Shown piece by piece: positions 54,719-64,000 of a DNA stretch of 64,000 nt. This DNA comes from Trissonchulus latispiculum (lineage: Eukaryota > Nematoda > Enoplea > Enoplida > Ironidae), in the NCBI GenBank assembly GCA_030248195.1, contig JASAND010004096.1, positions 1 through 64,000 on the forward strand, read 5' to 3'. Below the pieces are notes generated by a model. That model made no database searches. It saw nothing but the letters and a program-made list of their open reading frames with translations, and had not been told where the DNA came from. Made by a program: the position numbers and the translations under genes. Numbering within the stretch: the stretch's first letter is position 1; the number at the start of each line of letters is the position of its first letter.

Positions 54719-55246
54719 TGTAACGGATCAAGGTGACACACGATCAACCTTTCCGTTGCTGGCGGCTGTAGCTAGCATAGCTACCCGTCCGGCTTTGTAT
54801 ATCATCATCACCTTGGGTTGGGAGAACTTTGCATGTCACGTAGCTCCCCCAACGTGTATGTTTGGGATTGGGTGGGTCCACCCCTCGTGACTTGGGAGCT
54901 ACGTAATTGGAGGAAATTCTCACTAGGGGGCGCTCTTGGGAGGGTTCAGCAAAAAACACTCGCTTCCCCCCTTCATTATTGTTATTTCCGTCATTGTGAG
55001 CGCTTGCTTTACTACCTAATTCCCCCTGTTATTTGCTGTGTACATATGCTCTGAGTGAGTGAGAGTGCGAGTCATCTCGCCCTTAGGATCTGATTTACCC
55101 CCGCGTATATTGTCTGGCGAGGCTGTCCCGACCGTCTCTTGAAGTCGGTTCGTTATCCATCTGTGCCACGGTCTTACGTCCGCGTCCGCTACGTCTGGGT
55201 GTGGTAACGGTGTTAGTACGTAGGAAAACCTACTAGCCCCGTTACA
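54719..55246. mobile_element. Solo LTR, 528 bp, 4-bp target duplication
   Basis: The block starts TGTAACGG and ends CCGTTACA, an 8-bp terminal inverted repeat with the TG...CA ends of LTR retrotransposons. It is flanked by cggg on both sides (54715-54718 and 55247-55250). There is no internal coding region, so the element was probably lost by LTR-LTR recombination. The right flank reads gggttcgaat, so it may have landed in a tRNA-like B-box. The superfamily cannot be told from the LTR alone. Confidence 0.88.
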
Positions 55247-55261
55247 CGGGTTCGAATTTCG

Positions 55262-56400
55262 GCCCTGCTACCCGCAAATTGGTACCCGCCCCGCCCCGCC
55301 CCGCCCCGCCCCGTTACCCGCGGCCCGCAGGAGACAAGGTACCCGCAAAGTAGCCGCAAAAAATTTCAGTTTCCTCATTTCTTGTAATGTTTGGGAATAG
55401 CTACTGTGTTTTCCAGTACAAATTAGAAGGAAGTCTTTAATTTTTGTTAATTGTCTGCACGGTCTAATGGCTGTTTTATTTTATATTTTATAAATTTTAT
55501 TTTATAAATGGCTGTTAGCTGGGATTTGTTGCCTTAAGCTAGAGACTTAGCTAAAACCCATTTTGGCAAAAAGAATGCTATTATTTTGTTTGAACATAGA
55601 TTTCTCAAAAACAACCAAAAAGATTCGCGTGATTTTTGGCTGGATTAAAATTCGCACAATTGCGGAGGGACATTTTTCTTGGTTTGAGCTAAAATATAAA
55701 CAAAACAAGCTAAAACGTCTCCAGTTGGGAGAACGCTAAATACAAAGTTGCGAAATTTTGTGTCATCTCACATGTGTCCAATTTTCTGGAGTATTGCGAC
55801 TCAGCATCACCGAAACGCGAAAATGTGAACTTTTGAAAATTACATCTAGATGACATCGATGACATCGAAAAACTGATTTTGTTAGATTCATACACATACA
55901 CCAAGAAGATTTTAAAGAAAGCAACAGGGAACGGAACTTTGCACACAAATGCTTTGGTACAATTACGCAGGCTGTTTTTAAGATTTGGGTCTGGTATTCT
56001 TGTTAAGGGCAATAAGCGTTCAAAAAGTTTCCTGAATTTTACTGTCACAAAATTAGCACCTACCGTTAAACTTGAGTAAAACAAAACTTGAGTGGTTATA
56101 AAAATGCTTGTCATAAAAGTGTCAGAAGAAACCGTACCCGACTTTCGTGAAGCACATTATGTACTGCAAGAAAGAGTAATGAGTTTAAATAATATTACAG
56201 AAAACGGAAATAAAAGAACGAGATGCCACAAAAGACAAATTTCTGAAGAAATGTTGTTTAAGTCTTTGAATGTGCTTACTATCACTTTTATGGTCTAAAT
56301 AATTTTAGTGAGTTGTTCAAGGCAAAAACCGCAAAATACCCGCAAAATACCCGCGCGGGCCTGCGGGTAGGCCTAGTTTCCCGCGGCCCGCTTACAACTT
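55262..56400. repeat. Segment bounded by ACCCGC-rich arrays, includes (CCCCG)n
   Basis: 55285-55315 is ccccg repeated six times. cccgcggcccgc occurs at 55317-55328 and again at 56382-56393, and tacccgcaaa-type units occur at both ends (55268, 55340; 56328-56350). The interior has mid-size frames on both strands but no recognised protein. It is possibly a decayed hAT-like element. Confidence 0.5.
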
Positions 56401-57939
56401 TGGTGCGACATTCTACTAGTACAAAAAAGGCTTGCTCTACCGTACGCGAACAGTGTACTGTTGCTTTGATTTTAAGATTTTATTTTGAGTTGATTATTGA
56501 TTTTTTTCAAGACTTCTTGGAGTTTTGACATAAGGCTTGGATGATTTATACGTATTGATATGACTTTTGAGTTTTGATTGTCCACTGATATTTAGATGGT
56601 AATGGTCGGAGTTGAAGGTGCTGCATGGTTGATTTTTTGACTGAAATAATTTCGCCTCAAAGTTTAGATCTACATGTTTCAAGTTTTGTAAACGTACGAA
56701 AGAATCTCCACATGTTCAGATTTTAGTTTTGACAAGAATTCTAGAAAAAATGTCAAAAATCCCAAAAGATCCCAAACTCGTGCAATGTTCCTGTGCTAGT
56801 ATATAAAAATAATCTTTATTCCAATTACGGAACGTTTGTACAGCAAAATAAAGGTAAGGGTAATTGATAAAGCCAAAGCATTTCTTTGCTGAGTTTTAAA
56901 TATACAAAGTTCCGTATGCAATAGACTAAAACTTGACGTAATTTATGCTCCATTTTGTTGAACCAGAAAGACGCTGCATTCTAACAGAGTTCCTGAGCCT
57001 ATTTATATTTACAACGATGTCATTAACTCAATCTATAGCAGAAATATTGCAGGCATCCCTTATTATATGGATGCAGTAGAATGGGAAGCTTAAATTTACA
57101 TATATTGTTGTTGGAATATATGGTTTCCGCCGAAAAAGGAGCTTCGTTTGAAACACCAAAGCTCACAATATTTAGACGTGAAATTGTTCAGTTACGCTGA
57201 TCGTCAAATCCATGAGTAATTTCTTCACCTATCACCGATACCACAGATATTAATAGATCAGTAATTAAATTCAAAAAGCTTGATCGATAAGGGAGGTCTT
57301 TTAATATTAATACAAGTAATGTTGCATTAACACATAATGTTGCATCACGATAAACAACTATTTTCTAACTACTAACAACTAGCAACTAACAACAAACAAC
57401 AATTTTCTTGGAGAATTAAGCAAAAACATGTCTAACAACTCACAAGCCATTAAGAGTTCCACTAAAAGTATGGAAAGCTTTCATGTTGTTAGAAATATTT
57501 CACAGAATCTGGACATATTTTATTTTATATATGCAGCAGTCAAAAAACATTTTCAGCTTAATTAAAATTGCGCTGAAGAATTGCAGTTGGACTGGCATCA
57601 CTGCGTCTGTGTGACCGAAATGAGATTACAATAGACAGTTGGAGTTCAGGAAACATTCAGTCTAACTACGACTAGGCTGTCAATTGACAACCTTACTACA
57701 TTTCTGTTAAATTGATTTCTTCGATGCATTAAATATTATTTTACTGGCATTGCAAAAAACTGACATTATAACTGATAAGAGTTCTAGTTAGTTTTAAGAA
57801 TTATTAAATGATGCTGGAAGGAAGCAGAATATAACTGCAACTTTATGTTTTAGATTCTACGTATTTTTAATGGCATAGTATGTAGACCTAATTCAGAATT
57901 TTAGTACAAAGGTAATACTTTCATTAATTAATAATATAA
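56401..57939. other. No recognised feature
   Basis: AT-rich DNA. 57360-57410 has short aactaacaac-type repeats. Confidence 0.4.
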
Positions 57940-58920
57940 GTAGACACAACCCAGACTAGAAACTGCAAAAAAACTAAAAAGTTTAAAGTTCTTGATTTTT
58001 AGGTTCGAACCAGATTGCTTTCGGTGAGTGGACAGCGTGCAGATGTATCTACTGCGCCGAAAAATCGAAATTTACCAGAAAACTCCATTGCTTTCGTTTA
58101 ATATCACTTATTCATGCATATTTAATGACTGTAGATATCTTGCAACTTAAAGTAATCCATAATACCAATATTCAGTCATATTCTATGCGTGAAGGGTGCC
58201 GGGGGACTAAAACTACGAAAGGGGGAGTACAAATAAATTAACGTTATTCGTTCCAACCGCAATTTCCAAAACGTCTGAAAACATATATAGAAATATATCT
58301 CTGCCCCACCCGATTTCGTCCCCCCCACCAGTTTCTCTATTTCAGGATAACAAAATTAACAATTCATTTGGTCACTGCTGCGCTTTTGTAATGGCAAGCT
58401 AGCACTTAGCTAAGCACTCATTAACTTGATCGTTAAATACTGAAGGAAATTTATGTTTTGAACAAGGTTTTCTCATACTTCGAGTAATGTTGAGTTTTCA
58501 AACTTGGTGTGCGAATTGACCAAAACCTATTGCAAGCTCAATTTTAAAGTTTCCGTTTGAACCACGAACAACTGAGACATCGCTTGTTGAATATTGAAAT
58601 TTGGCATTAATGCGCGTTTTTGGGTAGTTTTCTTTCGACATGATAAACAGTAACTAAAATGCCCAAAAATTATCCAAGGCAAGATATTCCTCTCTTCGTA
58701 TACGAAATTTCAGCTCTCTAACGTAGTTTAACCGAAAGTAATCCTTGTTCAAAATTTCATTTTGATTATCATTTTGTGAGTTACCGCCCAACTATGAAAG
58801 CTACATTATCTGAGAATATGCAAGTTTTCGGTTATTTGCTTTAAAGAGATCAAATATATAGGTTGCCATTACAAAATTTTCAGTCTACACCAGTTCGGTA
58901 AACAATACCAGAATCTTAAG
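57940..58920. repeat. Dispersed non-coding repeat, copy 2
   Basis: This is the partner of 43900-44600, same orientation. It carries an extra segment near 58170-58400, absent from copy 1, with a cccccccaccag run. Confidence 0.8.
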
Positions 58921-58929
58921 ATTGGTAAT

Positions 58930-61320
58930 TTACGCGAGGAGAGCGGAACCTGCGGGCTCAGACTGGTCTGCACCTGCTGCTTTCCTGGTTCGACTCGGAG
59001 AGGAGTGAAAAGACTGAGAACGCGACTTCAGAAAACCCAATGGAGCGAAATTAGGGTATTCTATATGCGGGCGTCGGGAAGCTCTTACTTTTTCCTGGAT
59101 AAAAACTGAGAAATTGCAAATCATTAGTTATATATTTATTTATTATTCAGTTTCGATTTTCACAGGAAGCAAAAAACTTGCTTTTGTTCATAACATCCTC
59201 GTGCTAAAAGTTTACTTTCTCCATGCCCTACAATTGACTAGTATTTTAGTTACAGCCAATTAAGATTGGCGCTGCAAATTCTCGCCAGAAAAACGTTGAT
59301 CGTTGTTCCTGTTGCAGACAATCACAACTGACATTGTGATAGCAAGCAAAACCACTTCACTCGAGATTTGCTATGTTTTCGTTTTTCAATCCTCGTAGTA
59401 CTGTGTCACTACTACTACTGTACTCCTGTGAGAAGTAGAATACCTTGCTATAGCATACATATCGGTAGTTTAAAGCTGCAAAACGCCTAACAAGGTAATA
59501 ACAGCGTTTTACTTTATTCACATGCCCTTGATGGGGCATGGCATCCGCCATGCCGAACTATCCACATATGGCCGATCGGTCGACGAGCCCGAAATTTACA
59601 ACAACAACAACAACAAACGGGCAAATTTTCGATGAGCTGTCATGAGCTGTTAAGAGCCATTAGTTTCTCAATGACCTCAAGTTTTCAAAATTTAAAATAT
59701 TAAGCCATGGAAAATTATTAATGTTGCCAACAATTTAGGTCCTCCTGCTTTAGCCTACAGGAGGTCACTGGGGCTAATGGGAGTAGTGTAGACCCCCTAC
59801 CCCCCTAACTTTTCAACATCAATCAATAATCCTCATTGGTCTGTTATAGCAAGCGGCTCCAATAAGTGACAGCTGATGCAAATATTTATTCCATATTCTA
59901 TCACGTGACCTACAACAAACCTAGTAGCTAACTTTGTCTTAATTAGATGTTGCGTCAATGCCAATTTTACAGATTGTTAAAATGATAAATTAAAAACATT
60001 AATTACTGCAATATTTTCTGGAAAGAATAATCCTCATGTGTTTAATAGGCTAAATTGAAACTTGCCCGTATATCCTCAGTTTACATTATATTATATCACA
60101 GTTCTTATTAATTTCTTTCTTAATTAATTAATTAATTAATTAATTAATTTCTTATTCTTATTAATTTTTAATCTGAACTGTCTATTCACTCCTTCGTTTG
60201 ACTTACACTATTTTTTACTCTAACTCAGTCATAAATTCCTCCTTTTTCTACCAACCCTATGCATTTCGCGTCCCGCCGGTTGTTTTTAGATATTTGCTTT
60301 CTGGAATTTTCCTCAAATACTTTGCCGTGCCGAGATGCAAGGCAATACGCCAAGGTCCCCTATCGGTGTTGACGTTTTAAGCAAGGAAACACATTCTTAA
60401 TCAATTGTTGTTCTTTGTGCCCTCCCGCCTGCCAAGCCAAAAGTGGTTGAAAAAGCTAGATTCTGTTACAAAATTACTTACGTTTTATAAGAAAACCATG
60501 GCAACATTGCAGTTTTATTATCTTTAGTTCTTATCGCTTATTTGAATACCTCTTTAAATTTGAAAGTAGAAACCCTATCTTTTGTAGCAAACACCCCCCC
60601 CCCGCAGCTCGTATGCTTACGTGTTAAAGCAAAATGATCAATAAAACGTCTTTGTTGTGAGACATCAATTAATTCATAATTTCGATTACTCAATTTACTA
60701 AAAATCAATATTTGATGTAGCACTCATTTTGACATAAAAACCAACTGAGTTAATACTGACGTCACAATTCAGCGAATTTCTCTGATGTATAAAGAATGCT
60801 TCAAATCACGTAATAAAAGCACTAGCAGTGACACTGGTTAGCTATCACGCTGCCCGCAGGCGCTATCAGCTAGCTGATTGCGCAAGCGTGAAGCGAACTC
60901 TGCAATCACAATTTTTCCGCTCTTCAGCACTTCTTGACTGTTCTTTTATACTTGAATCACTAGTCTTGAATCAAATATTTTAAATACTAGCATAATACTG
61001 GTAGCCAGTTTGGTTTAAACATTCAAAGTGCACCAGAAATACCATTGAGTTATTCATCATGGAGCGGTTCAGCATTTAGGATGCGGCATGAATGGCATTT
61101 CTGTACCCTTAGCTTACTGTTTGCTAACGTATGTAAAACTACGCTAGCACTGAAACATCAGAGAATCAGATTTCATAACTGACTAGCGTAAGACTTGTGC
61201 AGCACTTTGCGCGGTTTAAAGACAGCTCTTCGGGATGGTTCTCTGTCACCGCTGTCATTGTTTTTTTATTTTTATTTTTAAAACGCTACAGTTATGCCAT
61301 GCCTCAATGACACAATATTC
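58930..61320. other. No gene recognised; small microsatellites
   Basis: acaacaacaac at 59600-59616, (TTAA)n at 60118-60150 and a C10 run at 60594. No supported exon. Confidence 0.4.
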
Positions 61321-61327
61321 TTATACA

Positions 61328-61680
61328 ACGTAAGGCCAACAATAAGGTTAGCCTTACTTACATGTAATTAAGTATATGTGTAAGTACTTACCTAAGCACG
61401 TAGTATTTGCTTACCCAAGCATGTAAGTATTAATCATGTCTTGCAAGTCTACGCTTACTGCAGAGTCAATTTAAACCTCTAGACAAAATGGAAATACTAC
61501 AAATACCTATGATGAGAGTTTTTCCAATTCGCCATCATCATTAATTTCTTTCCATCTGCCTACGGTAAGCCTTACAACATACTGCGTCAGTACTTACCCA
61601 TCCCTGACGTAAGTGACTTCGGCAAATCTTGTAAGTGGATGACAAATACTTACGTAAATAAACCTTGTGTTGGAGCTTTT
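61328..61680. repeat. Loose inverted repeat rich in GTAAGT/ACTTAC
   Basis: The left part (61328-61445) and right part (61555-61680) pair approximately from ccaacaataagg / ccttgtgttgg inward. taagtacttac and similar palindromes recur, with gtaagtacttac at about 61380. Confidence 0.6.
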
Positions 61681-61814
61681 AAGCAAGGTCATTCACTAAA
61701 CTAAAGGACCGAGGTTCACCACATGGACAGACCATTTCACTGAGGTCGAATCCGGTCCACAACGCATCCCAACAGCCCGCTTAAGGGCTACCCAAATTTT
61801 AATCTATACTTAAG

Positions 61815-61857
61815 TTTCTGTAAGAGTTTCTTACTCTCATCTATTATGTACTCCTGC
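61815..61857. repeat. Isolated right end of the 40.9-kb foldback family
   Basis: gtaagagtttcttactctca and attatgtactcctg match the right end of the 40895-41566 foldback (gtaaagagtttcttactctt, attatgtactcttg). Confidence 0.65.
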
Positions 61858-62364
61858 TAGCAGGCGGCAGGTTAGTGCTCTGCTGGGGATATGAGCGACC
61901 TACGTAATGGTACGGTATATTTGTTAAGGACTTACAACATCCAAACCGCAAAAAATGCAGTGGGAGAGTCGGAAATTTGGAAAACACAAATCTTTCTAAT
62001 GAAGTTATTTCCTTCTTTAGTTGAGTCGGAACGGAGCGCTGAAACCGACAGCACTTGCGGCAGGTTGTATGTTTGGCACACGAGGAAGTCTGCACTTCCT
62101 TAAAGCCTAACTGCAATGATGTGCCATAATCTGCAGGTTTCAGGACTAGCATTTATTTTGTTTTAGTCTTGATAACGCGTTTTGCGGTTAGCGCATGTTC
62201 TAAGCTTATGGTTATAACAGCTTTGTTATATTGGCTGGTACCTATAAAACAACACGTGGATTGCACCGTGGACAATAGGATGAAATGTTTGCGAACTAAA
62301 GTAACTATTTACTAAAATAAGCACTGAAATGAGCACTAAAATAGCACAATAAGCATAATGTTGT

Positions 62365-62685
<321 letters not shown>

Positions 62686-62795
62686 ACTGTCTATATGAGT
62701 TTACTAGTCACAATTAATACACCAATACACATCAACAATTGTCATCAATATGTCATAATGTCATTGTTTCTTCAGGTTCTACTTTCTCACATCTT

Positions 62796-63009
62796 CTATT
62801 TGACGTCCATCTCTTCATCAAGGATCAATTCTTCCACAATTTCAACAGGTTCTTCTTGGATTAGCTGCATCATATCTACATACAGAATTCTCCTCCATCC
62901 GATACCAGGAATAGAAATGATGATCTTTTGCTTCGGGTATCTTCTGCATTTACGCTTATGATAGCGGCTTAGACTGATCAGTGACTGGAGAGCCTTATAC
63001 ATCTTGTAT
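62796..63009 (-). CDS. Possible terminal exon of an unidentified gene
   Basis: The minus strand has a candidate acceptor (ttgcatag) followed by ~70 codons to TAG at 62796-62798: KIIISIPGIGWRRILYVDMM, then an acidic tail, EEPVEIVEELILDEEMDVK. Composition and codon pattern look coding. I do not recognise the family. It could be joined to the frames at 63470 and 63727 further up the same strand. Confidence 0.4.
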
Positions 63010-63469
63010 CTATGCAAATTAGTTCATACAATGACAGTAGATAGCGTTGATCAGCTATGAAAACCTGCCCAAACTTCATAATCTGTAAATCTTCGTGCCT
63101 GAAATTGTTTGGCACTTGTGTTGCTGTATATATTACCATTTGTACATCATGGGACGAGTTGAAGCGCCGACTAAAACCCTAATAAATAGTTGGTATCGTC
63201 GTGTTTTCCAATTTCCAGCCTAATCAGGAGTTAAGAAATCCTAGTTAAGAAAATGCCCACTTAGGGCACGAAATACGGGCGTTGCTCATACCAGTGCTTG
63301 AGTGAAACAATTGGGGACAGATGTAAAAAAATACCCATTTAACTAAACATCCTCCGCTTCGATGGTTCTATGGTGGTGAGAAATATCCTGCAAACAATGT
63401 ATACCAGAGTTGGCTTTCAGATCCTGGCACGCGCTGGCTTGAAAACTGAAATAGCATCTTAAAACTGAC

Positions 63470-63642
63470 GTAATTGAGATCTGCAACAGAGTTCTGCAGT
63501 ATTTCATCACAACACTGAAATCCGGTAATAAAGGAGTAATAGTTTGCACGAAATTTAGCTTTGGTCACGCTGGGAATACATTCTGGGTTTGCGTAGGGCC
63601 TGTAACTTTGATCTGGGCCAACTCTGTAGGTCCAAACAATAC
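63470..63642 (-). CDS. Possible internal exon of the same unidentified gene
   Basis: Between tatacatag and a donor-like TAC|gtcagt the frame encodes IVWTYRVGPDQSYRPYANPE followed by CIPSVTKAKFRANYYSF and FQCCDEILQNSVADL. Three cysteines and aromatic residues suggest a folded or secreted domain. No family is recognised. Confidence 0.35.
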
Positions 63643-63726
63643 CTATGTATATGTGTGTGTCCGAAACGTTTTGATAAAGCACCGATTAAGTTCAACGGCG
63701 AGATAATGACCCTTTTAGGGGCCTAC

Positions 63727-63830
63727 TTGTTAAAATTTGCTCCAAATCAGTAGCACCAAACCTAAATTTTTGAACCAAATTCCCACTATAAATGCCAAGA
63801 GCTCTTCCAGTCCAAACTATTTGACCACAC
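63727..63830 (-). CDS. Possible exon of the same unidentified gene, beside (TCA)n
   Basis: The frame QIVWTGRALGIYSGNL, VQKFRFGATDLEQILTS ends at AGT|gtaggc-type donor (63726). Its upstream limit runs into a TCA/TGA microsatellite (63838-63870), which gives a spurious Met-rich start. Low confidence. Confidence 0.25.
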
Positions 63831-64000
63831 ACAGCAATCATCATCATCATCATCATCACTATCATCACCATCGACATTTAGTAACCTCGGTAAGCTTTAC
63901 AGGTTTAAACTTTAACTTTAAATTGAAACTTTTATCAACAGCTGCAGTTCAGTCTTTACCCATTACACTGAGGCTGGTGTCAAATAGGTCTACATTTTGA

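Noticed and set aside
55710..56114. 134-codon minus frame as a transposase
   Set aside because: No catalytic or dimerisation motif could be recognised; the frame lies in ACCCGC-bounded repeat DNA.

Overview
The window is nuclear DNA from an animal, probably an invertebrate. It is AT-rich and has split genes with GT-AG introns. Transposons of several animal classes cover much of it: Polinton/Maverick, Penelope-like, pogo-like, hAT-type and TTA-flanked MITEs, foldback elements, tRNA-derived SINEs and a solo LTR. I cannot name the phylum from the sequence. There are no operons, CRISPR arrays, rRNA genes or intact tRNA genes.

The one well-supported host gene lies on the minus strand between about 42.3 and 26.6 kb. 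Ten exons with matching phases (plus a likely end of a further upstream exon) encode the N-terminal half of an M13-family (neprilysin / endothelin-converting-enzyme-like) zinc metallopeptidase. The exons that should carry the HExxH and ENxxD zinc motifs were not found at lower coordinates.

Left edge (1-5.1 kb): a decayed, intron-bearing Polinton-type family-B DNA polymerase gene. Its N-terminal exons read on the minus strand (5086 down to 1391). The next exon (138-1222) lies on the plus strand between inverted copies of an intron repeat, as if one exon had been flipped. From 5.1 to 6 kb there are short tandem and hairpin repeats.

From 7 to 18.5 kb is a dense nest of non-autonomous elements: hAT-type MITEs (two with perfect 8-bp target duplications), a 2.75-kb foldback with ~860-bp arms, a smaller foldback enclosing a coding-like frame, a 1.2-kb foldback between ~560-bp direct repeats, a 147-bp tandem family, and MITEs whose ends are long G/C runs. 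From 19 to 26 kb are microsatellites, dispersed repeats, one possible membrane-protein exon (+) and a 5'-truncated Penelope-like retroelement with a GIY-YIG-like domain.

The peptidase introns (26.7-42 kb) hold a second foldback of the 12.6-kb family, a 168-bp nested palindrome, TTA-flanked and (TA)n-associated foldbacks, and an open frame on the opposite strand. From 43 to 64 kb come an intact SINE with 10-bp target duplications, a 122-bp TTA-flanked MITE, three tRNA-like SINE heads, an array of palindromic units touching a broken 2.4-kb pogo-like transposon, a 528-bp solo LTR, a ~320-bp (TTG)n tract, and coding-like exons of an unidentified minus-strand gene at the right edge.
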